This document shows positions 32,647 through 41,529 of a stretch of DNA of 64,000 nucleotides, one piece after another; position 1 is the first letter of the stretch, and each line of letters opens with the position of its first letter. The notes under the pieces were generated by a model. That model worked only from the letters and a program-made list of their open reading frames with translations. It made no database searches and was not told where the DNA came from. This DNA is from Cylindrospermum sp. FACHB-282 (GTDB lineage Bacteria; Cyanobacteriota; Cyanobacteriia; Cyanobacteriales; Nostocaceae), in NCBI RefSeq assembly GCF_014697195.1, contig NZ_JACJRJ010000005.1, positions 1-64,000 of the forward strand. The letters run 5' to 3'. The translations under genes and the position numbers were made by a program.

Positions 32647-35352
32647 CTAGAGGAGCGTATTGACAACAGAAGAAGGTGTAGTCCCATTTTGAGAATCAAC
32701 GATCGCTGTTGTAGAGTTTTGTGGCTGTATCTCCTCATTGACTACACCACGCAGCTTAATTAACTTAATAGCGCGGTTGACGCTTTCTGGCAAAATTACT
32801 ACCAAACTGTTATCAGGCGCCATATCCAAGGCTTTGTTAATGGCTTGGGTTTCGTCCAAAATTGATTCAAAGCGGCAATCAGGCTTGACTTGGGTGATGC
32901 CTTTAGCAATCAAAGTAGCGGCTGATCCCCGTGGACGTCCCCTGGTGTCATCATCTTCCTTAACGATGATGTAGTCAAAAATATCTGCTGATAGTTTGCC
33001 CAAAGTGACAAAGTCTTCGTCACGGCGATCGCCAGGCCCTCCAAGTACACCAATCCGTTGTCCCGTAGTCCAATTGCGGACAAATGCACCCAATGCTTCA
33101 TAACTGGCAGCGTTGTGGGCGTAGTCTACCAAAGCGTGGTATTTCCCCAAATTAAATAGATTCATCCGCCCTGGCGTTTGACTAACTGAAGCGCGGAAAG
33201 TCTTTAAGCCAGCACGAATCTGCTCTATAGTGACGTTTTGCACGAAAGCAGCCAAACTTGCTGCTAAAGCGTTGGCGATCATAAATGGCGCACGTCCGCC
33301 CATTGTCAAGGGTATATTTTCTGCTCTTTCTATCCGGTGTGTCCAATCACCTTTAACAATTGACAGATAGCCATTTTCATAGACTGCTGCTACACCTCCC
33401 TTTTGGATATGCTTTCGCACTAATTCTGAGTCTGGGTTCATGGTGAAGTAGGCAATATTCGCTTTAGTCTTCTCTGACATGGCTGCTACACGGCGATCGT
33501 CGGCGTTGAGTACCGCATAACCATCAGGGAATACAGCTTCTGCTACGACACTCTTCAGGTTAGCTAACTGATCGATGGTATCGATATCACCGATTCCTAA
33601 ATGATCAGCAGCTACGTTTAACACCACACCCACATTAGCAGCTTCAAAGCCTAGTCCAGACCGGAGAATGCCACCACGTGCCGACTCTAGTACCGCTACT
33701 TCCACCGTTGGATCTTGCAGAATGACATGGGCACTTTGGGGGCCAGTGTTGTCTCCAGCTTCTACTAAATAATCACCGATGTAAGTGCCATCGGTTGTTG
33801 TATAGCCAACTACTTTACCTGTTTGTTTGTAAATATGTGCTAACAGGCGAGTAGTGGTGGTTTTACCATTTGTGCCCGTGACGCTGAGGATGGGAATTTG
33901 GCTAGATTGTTCATTGGGGAACAACATATCCATCACTGCGCCGGCGACGTTGCGGGGGATACCAACGCTTGGGGCTACGTGCATCCGGAAGCCGGGAGCA
34001 GCGTTAACTTCAACAATCACGCCATCCACATCCCGTAGGGGGCGGCTAATATCTGTAGTCACGATATCCAGTCCGGCAATATCCAAACCGATAATCTTGA
34101 CTACCCGTTGTGCTAACCAAACGTTTTCGGGATGGATTTCGTCCGTGCGGTCTACAGCACTACCGCCCGTACTCAAGTTTGCTGTTGCCCGCAGATAACA
34201 AATAGTCCCCTTGGGCGGCACGCTATTCAGGGTGTAGCCTTGTCTTTCTAGTAGCTGGTAGCTGGTGCGGTCTAATTCAATCTTGGTGAGGACGTTATCA
34301 TGTCCTTCGCCGCGATTGGGGTCAAGGTTTGTTTCCTCTATGAGTTCGGCGATAGAGGATCTGCCATTGCCAATCACATGAGCTGGCACGCGTTCGGCAA
34401 CTGCCACTACCTTGCCATCTACCACCAGTACCCTATGGTCGCGCCCGACGTAATACCGCTCAACAATGATAGCTCTGGAAACCTGTCTGGCGGCTTCATA
34501 GCCTGCCTCAGCTTCTTCCCAAGTTCTGATATCGATGGTGATCCCGCGTCCATGATTGCCATCCACAGGCTTGAGGACGATGGGATAACCGCCAACATGT
34601 TCAATGGCTTCTTCCAAATCGTCCAAGAAGTTGATCACCGTTCCTCTAGGTACTGGCACGCCAGTGGCAGCTAGGATGCGTTTGGTGGCTTCTTTGTCGC
34701 AAGCTAGTTCTACCCCTAGGATGCTGGTGTTATCGGTCATTGTTGCCTGCATCCGCTTTTGATTGACGCCGTAGCCCAGCTGAATCAAAAAGCGTGCAGG
34801 AAGCGACATCCAAGGTATGCCTCTTTTTTCTGCTTCTTTGACAATTGCTTCTGTAGATGGGCCTAAGGAAGCATCACGCCAGAAATCTTTCAGGTCTTGG
34901 ATGTCTTGCTCTAGTTCTGCCTTTGGGTAACGACCTCGATCAACAATACTTTGGCACAGCCGTACTGCTGCACGTCCAGCGTAGCGTCCCGCTTCCTCAT
35001 TCAGGTATTCGATCACTACCTGGTAAATTCCAGGTGTGGCGGTTTCGCGGGTGCGACCAAAACCTACGTGCATACCAGCTAATTCCTGGAGTTCTAAGGC
35101 TACGTGTTCCACGATATGGCCCATCATGGTGCCTTCTTTCACCCGCATCAAAAAACCACCGCGACAGCCGGGGGAGCAATAGTGACCCTCCAGACTTGGC
35201 AGCGCCTCAACTAATCCTTCATAAAAGCCAGGGATTTCATTCGAGGGCGTCTCGGCAAGGTTTTCTAGATCGAGGCGCATGACGATCAGCTTGTGGCGTC
35301 GAATGCTCCAGTAGTTTGGGCCGCGTAAGGTCTGGATCTTGAGGATTCTCAT
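32647..35352 (-). CDS. cphA: Cyanophycin synthetase
   Basis: CphA polymerises Asp and Arg into the nitrogen-storage polymer cyanophycin (multi-L-arginyl-poly-L-aspartate). From the ATG at 35352 (MRILKIQTLRGPNYWSIRRHKLIVMRLDLE) it is 901 residues, as expected. Order: N-terminal domain (to ~160), ATP-grasp domain adding Arg (VPRGTVINFLDDLEEAI, GGYPIVLKPVDGNHGRGI, VIVEVNAAPGFRMH), and a Mur-ligase-like domain adding Asp (VTGTNGKTTTTRLLAHI, DYAHNAASYEAL, GGPGDRRDEDF). The frame extends to 35382, but the annotated family start is at 35352. It follows cphB by 171 bp in the same direction. Confidence 0.97.
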   Translation of the reverse strand: MRILKIQTLRGPNYWSIRRHKLIVMRLDLENLAETPSNEIPGFYEGLVEALPSLEGHYCSPGCRGGFLMRVKEGTMMGHIVEHVALELQELAGMHVGFGRTRETATPGIYQVVIEYLNEEAGRYAGRAAVRLCQSIVDRGRYPKAELEQDIQDLKDFWRDASLGPSTEAIVKEAEKRGIPWMSLPARFLIQLGYGVNQKRMQATMTDNTSILGVELACDKEATKRILAATGVPVPRGTVINFLDDLEEAIEHVGGYPIVLKPVDGNHGRGITIDIRTWEEAEAGYEAARQVSRAIIVERYYVGRDHRVLVVDGKVVAVAERVPAHVIGNGRSSIAELIEETNLDPNRGEGHDNVLTKIELDRTSYQLLERQGYTLNSVPPKGTICYLRATANLSTGGSAVDRTDEIHPENVWLAQRVVKIIGLDIAGLDIVTTDISRPLRDVDGVIVEVNAAPGFRMHVAPSVGIPRNVAGAVMDMLFPNEQSSQIPILSVTGTNGKTTTTRLLAHIYKQTGKVVGYTTTDGTYIGDYLVEAGDNTGPQSAHVILQDPTVEVAVLESARGGILRSGLGFEAANVGVVLNVAADHLGIGDIDTIDQLANLKSVVAEAVFPDGYAVLNADDRRVAAMSEKTKANIAYFTMNPDSELVRKHIQKGGVAAVYENGYLSIVKGDWTHRIERAENIPLTMGGRAPFMIANALAASLAAFVQNVTIEQIRAGLKTFRASVSQTPGRMNLFNLGKYHALVDYAHNAASYEALGAFVRNWTTGQRIGVLGGPGDRRDEDFVTLGKLSADIFDYIIVKEDDDTRGRPRGSAATLIAKGITQVKPDCRFESILDETQAINKALDMAPDNSLVVILPESVNRAIKLIKLRGVVNEEIQPQNSTTAIVDSQNGTTPSSVVNTLL

Positions 35353-35523
35353 GGGAATAGGTAGATGGAGATTCGGAACCAAAATTCTAGTTTCTTACTG
35401 GAATTGACCGCTAAACTGTTTGTAATGAACAGTTTTTTCTTTTTACATGGTGTTCTTCTGATGTTTTTACAGCAAGAAATAAATGCACGGTCAAGTCAGT
35501 GTAACCTCAGATACTCTATCCCG

Positions 35524-36387
35524 TCAGCTGGAGATCCGATGCACGGCGGGTAAAACAGTGCGCTGGTAAAGATGGAACCTATCTCCGTAGCTGAGGATAT
35601 GTAGACGTAAATTATGCACGGTAAGGGGTTCGTTGGCACTGACTTGGGGTTCGTTGGTATGGGTAATTTCTGTGGGATCAACAATTGTCACGCTGCCTTT
35701 CCCCATCACCTGCAACCAACCATCGCGTTCAAACACAGCACAAGTATCTTCATCAATGCCAATGCCTAAGCGATCAGGATGAGCAGCGATCGCACTTATT
35801 AGTCTCCCCATGCGATTACGGTTGTGAAAGTGTTGGTCTACTATCACTTCGGGAATAAATCCCAAACCTGTAGCCATATCTACGAGGGAACGATTTGGTG
35901 TTTCACCACTACCACCGCCAGCAATCATATGGTGCCCCATCACTGCGGCCCCGGCACTAGTACCTGCTAAGGTCAGTTGCCCGGCCCTCACCCGCTGTCG
36001 GATAATTTCCATCGCTGGCGTATCTGACAGGACTCCACAGAGACGCAGTTGATCCCCTCCTGTCAAAAATACCCCACTACAAGCTTCTAGTGATGCTTTG
36101 ATCTGGGGGTTCTCACACTGTTCCCGTTCGCGAATGTCTAAAATCTCAACCTTGTTAGCACCCATTTCTTCAAAAATGCGAATATACCTACCACCGATAA
36201 TGGCAGGTTCGCGGGAAGCTGATGGAATTATTGTAATATACGCCTTGCTAGCACCAGCACGACCAAAGAAAGTTCTCAGGATTTCGCGTCCATGAACTTT
36301 GTCTTCTGCGCCTCCGATAACCAGAACGGCGGTTTTAGTTGCTTGGGGTGTCCTCATTTCCAGCGATTTAGCTTCTAATTGCGGCAT
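35524..36387 (-). CDS. cphB: Cyanophycinase
   Basis: CphB is the serine exopeptidase that releases beta-Asp-Arg dipeptides from cyanophycin. From the ATG at 36387 (MPQLEAKSLEMRTPQ), preceded by CAGGAGAAAC, it is 287 residues. The nucleophile is Ser144 in the elbow LAGTSAGAAVMG; VLVIGGAEDKVHGREIL, GVFLTGGDQLRL and GIGIDEDTCAVFE are also family hallmarks. cphB-cphA order is the classical cyanobacterial operon, supplying synthesis and turnover together. A dispersed palindromic repeat sits 26-72 bases upstream of the start, in the probable 5' leader. Confidence 0.96.
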   Translation of the reverse strand: MPQLEAKSLEMRTPQATKTAVLVIGGAEDKVHGREILRTFFGRAGASKAYITIIPSASREPAIIGGRYIRIFEEMGANKVEILDIREREQCENPQIKASLEACSGVFLTGGDQLRLCGVLSDTPAMEIIRQRVRAGQLTLAGTSAGAAVMGHHMIAGGGSGETPNRSLVDMATGLGFIPEVIVDQHFHNRNRMGRLISAIAAHPDRLGIGIDEDTCAVFERDGWLQVMGKGSVTIVDPTEITHTNEPQVSANEPLTVHNLRLHILSYGDRFHLYQRTVLPAVHRISS

Positions 36388-36412
36388 TGCGTTTCTCCTG
36401 TCAACAACTTCA

Positions 36413-36459
36413 GGAGCCATCGCCTTGGACGGGTTCCCCGGCTTGTGGCGAATGGCGTG
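36413..36459 (+). repeat. Dispersed palindromic repeat, copy C, in the cphB leader
   Basis: AGGAGCCATCGCCTTGGACGGG-TT-CCCCGGCTTGTGGCGAATGGCGTG. Outer stem GCCAT (36416-36420) with ATGGC (36452-36456); inner CGGG/CCCG. Same family as A, B, D and E with a different outer stem. Confidence 0.7.
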
Positions 36460-37052
36460 TGAATTTAACAAGGTTTAGTAGCCTGTTTATTTTCGCCCTT
36501 TGCTTCTTTGAGAGGACACTGCTTGACGCACACGACGCCTCAGTTTTGTCATGTCCGTTGCCGTTCCTCAAAGCCAGCGCCCTGTTTTTAACCTATCCAC
36601 TTTTTCCAGACTGGTTTTCATAGTGCTTAGGGGGCTAGGGGAGGACATTTCTCTGCGGGGGGGGGAAACTGCCCAGGCTGTGCCTTCTGTTGTAGACGCC
36701 GTCCGGGCGGCTTCCCTGCCGTTAGAATTTGCCCATTTACCCTCTGGGCTTGGGGTTAGGGTTCCCCTCTGGGCTTGGGGGCGAGCAGGTCTTGACACGC
36801 TTTTTTCTGAGGCTGGCTCGATGCATCCTGGAAGTTGTTAACTTTGGTCAGATTATTAAATTAAATGTAGTAGTGACAATATTTAAACACAAATTAAGTA
36901 ATTAGAAAAACTTTTGATCCTACCAAAAAACCAAGACTTCTGGTACTTTTGTATACTATTGATGCCATCTAAGTGTAGTTTTACCTGACCTTGGCTTCTT
37001 GTGTTTGCTAGATATTTAAATCTAAGATTAGTGTCCTTGAATACGAATTACT
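36460..37052. other. Gene-free, partly GC-rich region between cphB and trmD
   Basis: Two divergent promoters must lie here. A GC-rich block (about 36625-36840) has a run of nine G (36657-36665) and a 15-base direct repeat CCTCTGGGCTTGGGG (36741-36755 and 36766-36780). Base composition differs from the AT-rich flanks. Open frames across it have biased composition and no recognisable features. It may be a decayed repeat or an RNA. Confidence 0.5.
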
Positions 37053-37766
37053 GTGCGCTTTGATATAGTTACGCTTTTTCCTGACTGTTTTACCTCGGTT
37101 CTTAGTTCTGGTCTACTGGGCAAAGCCTTAGCTAAACAGATTGCCCAAGTGCATCTGGTTAATCCCAGGGACTTTACTACCGATAAGCACCGGAAGGTAG
37201 ATGACGAACCCTATGGCGGTGGCGTGGGGATGCTGATGAAGCCTGAGCCGATTTTTGTCGCTGTGGAGTCGTTGCCGATTCTACCTCGAAGAGAGGTCAT
37301 TTTGATGAGTCCCCAAGGACAAACCATAAATCAACCGCTGTTACGCGAATTGGCCACCAATTATGACCAGTTAGTCGTAATTTGCGGCCATTACGAAGGG
37401 GTGGATGAGAGAGTTTTGCATTTAGTTACCCGTGAGGTGTCTTTGGGTGATTTTATTCTGACTGGTGGAGAAATTCCGGCAATGGCGTTGATTAATGGCG
37501 TGGTGCGCCTCCTACCGGGAACTGTAGGCAAAGCAGAGTCCATCAAATCAGAAAGTTTTGAGGAGGGGTTGTTGGATTTTCCCCAGTATACTCGTCCTGC
37601 TAATTTTCGCGGGTGGGAAGTGCCATCCGTCTTGCTGAGTGGGAATCATGCGGAAATTGCCCGCTGGCGTTACTCTCAACAAATCAAAAGAACAGGCTCC
37701 CGTCGTCCTGATTTGCTGAAAACCTGGGAGCAGCAGAAGCAAGAGGAACAGGGGGAGAATTCCTAA
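37053..37766 (+). CDS. trmD: tRNA (guanine-N1-)-methyltransferase
   Basis: TrmD methylates G37 of tRNAs reading CNN-type codons and prevents frameshifting. The 237-residue product starts with GTG at 37053 (FDIVTLFPDCF) and shows the SPOUT trefoil-knot motifs: DDEPYGGGVGMLMKPEPIF, VVICGHYEGVDERV, SLGDFILTGGEIPAMALINGVVRLLPG, and the QYTRP segment. The C-terminus (LLSGNHAEIARWR, TGSRRPDLL) is complete. It is followed 39 bp later by ispF, likely co-transcribed. Confidence 0.96.
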   Translation: MRFDIVTLFPDCFTSVLSSGLLGKALAKQIAQVHLVNPRDFTTDKHRKVDDEPYGGGVGMLMKPEPIFVAVESLPILPRREVILMSPQGQTINQPLLRELATNYDQLVVICGHYEGVDERVLHLVTREVSLGDFILTGGEIPAMALINGVVRLLPGTVGKAESIKSESFEEGLLDFPQYTRPANFRGWEVPSVLLSGNHAEIARWRYSQQIKRTGSRRPDLLKTWEQQKQEEQGENS

Positions 37767-37805
37767 ATCCCCAAATCTAAAATCCCAAATCTAAAAATTG
37801 ACAAG

Positions 37806-38288
37806 ATGAATATTCGTATTGGTAACGGCTACGATATCCACCAACTGGTGAGCGATCGCAATTTAATTTTAGGCGGAATCCACATTCCCCACGAATTAGG
37901 TTTATTGGGGCATAGTGACGCTGATGTACTCACCCACGCCATCATGGATGCCATGCTGGGGGCATTATCATTAGGGGATATAGGCCATTATTTTCCCCCC
38001 AGCGATCCCCAATGGGCAGGGGCAGATAGTTTAGTACTATTAACTCAAGTACACCAGCTAATTCGCGCTCAAGGTTGGCAAATTGGAAATATTGACTCGG
38101 TAGTAGTCGCAGAACGTCCCAAATTGAAACCCCATATTTCCCAAATGCGCGACAAGTTAGCGACGGTTTTGGAAGTTGAACCAAATCAAATTGGCATTAA
38201 AGCTACCACCAACGAAAAACTCGGACCCACCGGACGAGAAGAAGGTATATGTGCTTATGCTGTCGTTTTGTTGGTAGCTGCTGATTAA
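37806..38288 (+). CDS. ispF: 2-C-methyl-D-erythritol 2,4-cyclodiphosphate synthase
   Basis: 160 residues, the normal IspF length. It cyclises CDP-ME 2-phosphate to MEcPP in the MEP isoprenoid pathway, which feeds carotenoid and chlorophyll phytyl synthesis. Zinc ligands are visible in [10 protein letters not shown] (Asp8, His10) and [20 protein letters not shown]-type sequence (His in GHSDAD). [14 protein letters not shown], the substrate loop, and [25 protein letters not shown], the CDP site, are intact. It directly follows trmD. Confidence 0.96.
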   Translation: MNIRIGNGYDIHQLVSDRNLILGGIHIPHELGLLGHSDADVLTHAIMDAMLGALSLGDIGHYFPPSDPQWAGADSLVLLTQVHQLIRAQGWQIGNIDSVVVAERPKLKPHISQMRDKLATVLEVEPNQIGIKATTNEKLGPTGREEGICAYAVVLLVAAD

Positions 38289-38358
38289 CTCACAAATTAG
38301 AAAATGGCTAGCATAGAGATAAACGAGAAACCCTCAACTACTTGGGAGAAATAGAACA

Positions 38359-38829
38359 ATGGAAGCTATAAAATTTCCAATTCCTAATTATTGGTCTGAC
38401 GCTGATCTTGTAGGTGACGATGAGCAAACTTACTTATTAGTTAAAGTCAAGGCTAAGAAACTCGAAGATAAATTAAAGCAAAGCGCTATTTCCGAATTAG
38501 AGAATTACTTCCAACCTCGAATATATAATCTTCGTTTTGCCATGCTAGTAGACTTAGAAGAAATTGAGATTATAAAAGTAAATGATGACAGTAAAATCGA
38601 GGCTAAGATTTCACTTAAAAGTGATGATGTTTTAAGCCATTACGATCCAGAATTCAGCAAAAAACGCATATTTGGGTTCTACCTTCAAACACTTATACAA
38701 TCTTGGTTAAGAGACTTAGCATATCACTGGAAATCTGAAACACCGCCAGCATCGAGAGAATTAGCAGAAATAGGCTTGTTGCAACTATTGGAAAGTGGAC
38801 ATGGACATTATTATTTTCAGGTAAACTAA
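38359..38829 (+). CDS. Unknown protein paired with a PIN-like gene
   Basis: 156 residues, soluble. Blocks: TYLLVKVKAKKLEDKLKQSAISELENYF, then NLRFAMLVDLEEIEIIKV, then VLSHYDPEFSKKRIFGFYLQTLIQSWLRDLAYHWKSETPPASRELAEIGLLQLLESG. The FAMLVDLEEIEI strand and preceding charged helix recall PD-(D/E)XK-like cyanobacterial proteins, which I cannot confirm. Its stop codon TAA is immediately followed by the ATG of the PIN-like gene (zero spacing), so the two are a unit. By arrangement it could be the regulator or antitoxin of a toxin-antitoxin-like pair; inference only. Confidence 0.65.
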   Translation: MEAIKFPIPNYWSDADLVGDDEQTYLLVKVKAKKLEDKLKQSAISELENYFQPRIYNLRFAMLVDLEEIEIIKVNDDSKIEAKISLKSDDVLSHYDPEFSKKRIFGFYLQTLIQSWLRDLAYHWKSETPPASRELAEIGLLQLLESGHGHYYFQVN

Positions 38830-39456
38830 ATGCCGATACTTTACGTTGAAACAAATTTTTTGATGTCCATCGCTAAGGGACAAGATTTGGAGGCAGATCA
38901 ATTACTGCGTAATTCTCTTGCGTCACTTCACATAGTCATACCAGATATTTGTTATATTGAAGCTATCAAGACCTACAAAATACTTCGGAAAGACCGCTTG
39001 CAATTTGAAACAGAAATGAAGAAGCAAATTAATGAGTCAAGTCGAGATAAAACTTCCACTCATGCCAAATCTTTTCTTGGACATTTAGAGCAGGCGTATA
39101 TTGAAAATGCATTATTACTTAATGATATTCAAGGTCGTCTTTCTGAAACTATTAATTGTCTGCTTACAAATGCAGAACTAATTAATTTAAATAGTATCAT
39201 AATTCAAGAGATAGCCAATCAAACTCTTATAGAAGAAATATTACCCATTAAAAATGACATAATGGATAACTTGATTTTACAATGTATTCTTAGTCATGCA
39301 AATTTGCATCCCGCAGAAGAAAAAGTATTCCTGAGTGGCAATAATAAAGACTTTGGGAAACCGGAAGTTCAAGAAGCTTTGCGTAATGCTGGAATAAATA
39401 AGTATTTTACTAATACACAAAACTTTTTGGAATGGCTAAAGTCTCAGTCTATTTAA
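38830..39456 (+). CDS. PIN-like domain protein
   Basis: 208 residues. The start MPILYVETNFLMSIAKGQD resembles the first PIN strand (usually xDTNxL) with Glu in place of Asp. Later acidic sites that fit the fold are DICYIEAIKTYKIL, IKNDIMDNLILQCILSHA and FLSGNNKDFGKPEVQ (PIN motif LSGNxKDF). PIN proteins are Mg-dependent ribonucleases, many of them toxins. The first-acid substitution also occurs in a cyanobacterial PIN-like subfamily, so loss of activity should not be assumed. Directly abuts the 38359 gene; AT-rich relative to neighbours. Confidence 0.72.
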   Translation: MPILYVETNFLMSIAKGQDLEADQLLRNSLASLHIVIPDICYIEAIKTYKILRKDRLQFETEMKKQINESSRDKTSTHAKSFLGHLEQAYIENALLLNDIQGRLSETINCLLTNAELINLNSIIIQEIANQTLIEEILPIKNDIMDNLILQCILSHANLHPAEEKVFLSGNNKDFGKPEVQEALRNAGINKYFTNTQNFLEWLKSQSI

Positions 39457-39480
39457 ATTCACTAATCATGTATTAAAATT

Positions 39481-41268
39481 ATGAAATTAGCTATTAAGCT
39501 TTTGCCTGCGCTCAAGCAATTTTGGTTACTAATAATAATTGCTGCAATAACAGCAACTTCAATTGCCGCCTGTAACCCAACTAACTTTAAAAGCGCTGCT
39601 GCTCAAGTACCGCAATTGGTAATGAGCATTCTCAGCGATCCTAAAACTTTTAATTATGCCCTAAGTTCAGAATTTCCAAATATTTTTGGATTGACTTATG
39701 AGGGATTAATCACCGAAAGCTATGAGACGGGTAAAGTTGAGCCAGCTTTAGCAGAATCCTGGAAAATTTCTGATGATAAATTAAAGATTGTTTTTACTCT
39801 GCGGGAGGGTTTGAAATGGTCTGATGGAGAACCTTTGACAGTAGATGATGTGGTCTTTACCTACAACGATATTTACCTCAACACAGAAATCCCTACAGAC
39901 ACCAGGGATGTGATGCGGATTGGTGAAAGTCGTAAACTGCCAATTGTGAAAAAAGTTGATAATCGCCGGGTTGAGTTTACCGTACCAGAACCATTTGCGC
40001 CATTTTTGCGTACTACTACAGGTGCACCGATTTTACCGGCTCATGCACTACAAAAATCGGTAAAAACAAAAGATCAAGATGGAAAACCGCAGTTTCTCAC
40101 AAAGTGGAGTGTTGATACTCCGCCAGATAAACTGATAGTCAACGGCCCTTATAAACTAGAGCGCTACGATACCAGTCAACGTGTAATTTTCCGGCGCAAC
40201 CCCTATTACTGGCGCAAGGATGCTCAAGGAAATCCCCAGCCTTATATTGAAAGAATTATTTGGCAAATTGTGGAATCAACAGATACTGCTCTGCTGCAAT
40301 TTCGTTCTGTGGGATTAGATACTGTGGGGGTAACGCCAGATTATTTTTCTTTGCTAAAGAAGCAAGAAAAGCAGGGTAATTTCAAAATATATAATGGTGG
40401 GCCAGCCGCTGGTACATCGTTTGTTTTGTTTAATTTAAATAAAGGTAAAAGAGACGGTAAGCCACTGGTTGATCCCATCAAGTCGCGTTGGTTTAATAAT
40501 GTAGAGTTTCGGCAGGCAGTAGCCTATGGGATTGACCGACAAACGATGATTAACAACACTTTCCGCGGCTTAGGTAAACCGCAAGATTCACCAATTTCTG
40601 TGCAAAGTCCCTATTATTTATCGCCGAAGGAAGGATTAAAAACCTACGATTATAATCCAGAAAAAGCAAAGCAACTGCTAAAAAAAGCGGGATTTACGTA
40701 CAACGATAAAGAACAGCTAGAAGATGCTGACGGCAACCATGTTCACTTTACTTTGCTGACGAATTCTGGGAATCGGATTCGTGAGGCAATGGGATCACAA
40801 ATTAAACAAGACTTGAGTAAAATCGGTATGCAAGTCGATTTCACTCCCTTGGCGTGGAATACTTATACAGACAAGCTGTCTAATTCCTTAGACTGGGAGG
40901 CTTCCTTGCTGGGTTTAACTGGCGGTTTAGAACCAAATGATGGGGCTAATGTTTGGTCTCCTGAAGGTGGATTACACATGTTTAATCAAAACCCCCAAGC
41001 AGGACAAAAGGCGATAGAGGGTTGGGAAGTGACTCCTTGGGAAAAGAAAATTGGTGAACTTTATATTCAAGGGGCAAGGGAATTAGATGAGGCGAAGCGG
41101 AAAAAAATTTATGCCGAAACCCAACAGATTACTCAGGAAAACCTGCCGTTTATTTACTTAGTTAACGCTTATTCATTGTCAGCAGTGCGTAATCGCTTTG
41201 AAGGCATAAAATTTTCTGCTCTTGGTGGCGCCTTCTGGAACATTCATGAAATCAAAATTACCAAGTAG
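39481..41268 (+). CDS. Peptide/nickel-type ABC transporter substrate-binding lipoprotein
   Basis: 595 residues of the SBP_bac_5 (OppA/DppA/NikA) family. A hydrophobic leader (FWLLIIIAAITATSIAAC) ends at lipobox Cys31. The family segment EGLITESYETGKVEPALAESWKIS, then TFTLREGLKWSDGEPLTVDDVVFTYN-type sequence, and FNNVEFRQAVAYGIDRQTMI and GANVWSPEGGLHMFNQNP are present. It likely delivers oligopeptides or a similar solute to a permease not encoded nearby. It is 24 bp downstream of the PIN-like gene but probably unrelated to it. Ligand cannot be inferred. Confidence 0.9.
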   Translation: MKLAIKLLPALKQFWLLIIIAAITATSIAACNPTNFKSAAAQVPQLVMSILSDPKTFNYALSSEFPNIFGLTYEGLITESYETGKVEPALAESWKISDDKLKIVFTLREGLKWSDGEPLTVDDVVFTYNDIYLNTEIPTDTRDVMRIGESRKLPIVKKVDNRRVEFTVPEPFAPFLRTTTGAPILPAHALQKSVKTKDQDGKPQFLTKWSVDTPPDKLIVNGPYKLERYDTSQRVIFRRNPYYWRKDAQGNPQPYIERIIWQIVESTDTALLQFRSVGLDTVGVTPDYFSLLKKQEKQGNFKIYNGGPAAGTSFVLFNLNKGKRDGKPLVDPIKSRWFNNVEFRQAVAYGIDRQTMINNTFRGLGKPQDSPISVQSPYYLSPKEGLKTYDYNPEKAKQLLKKAGFTYNDKEQLEDADGNHVHFTLLTNSGNRIREAMGSQIKQDLSKIGMQVDFTPLAWNTYTDKLSNSLDWEASLLGLTGGLEPNDGANVWSPEGGLHMFNQNPQAGQKAIEGWEVTPWEKKIGELYIQGARELDEAKRKKIYAETQQITQENLPFIYLVNAYSLSAVRNRFEGIKFSALGGAFWNIHEIKITK

Positions 41269-41325
41269 AAAATAGGTGACAGAAAAAGTGAGTGAGATGA
41301 AGAATATATTATTTCCCTCTTCCCC

Positions 41326-41519
41326 AATCAGGATTTAAGGATAAAAGGATGAGCACTCCTTAATCTAAATCATCTATCAATCATGTTAATCCTTTAATCT
41401 GAGAATCTTGATCCCAACTACCAATCAGGATTTAAGGATAAAAGGATGAGCACTCCTTAATCTAAATCATCCATCAATCATGTTAATCCTTTAATCTCAG
41501 AATATTGATCCCAACTACC
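41326..41519. repeat. 97-bp tandem duplication upstream of larB
   Basis: Two head-to-tail 97-bp copies (41326-41422 and 41423-41519) differ at three positions by eye. Each starts AATCAGGATTTAAGGATAAA and ends TGATCCCAACTACC. The second copy ends 10 bases before the larB start codon, so it forms the larB leader. Confidence 0.93.
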
Positions 41520-41529
41520 AAAAATTGCT

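Noticed and set aside
36568-36798. 76-codon minus-strand open frame in the GC-rich block
   Set aside because: Composition follows the GC-rich repeat (Pro/Arg/Ser/Thr) with no domain or start support.
38830-38880. PIN-like protein as a dead enzyme because the first Asp is Glu
   Set aside because: The substitution is chemically conservative and recurs in PIN-like relatives, so inactivity cannot be concluded.
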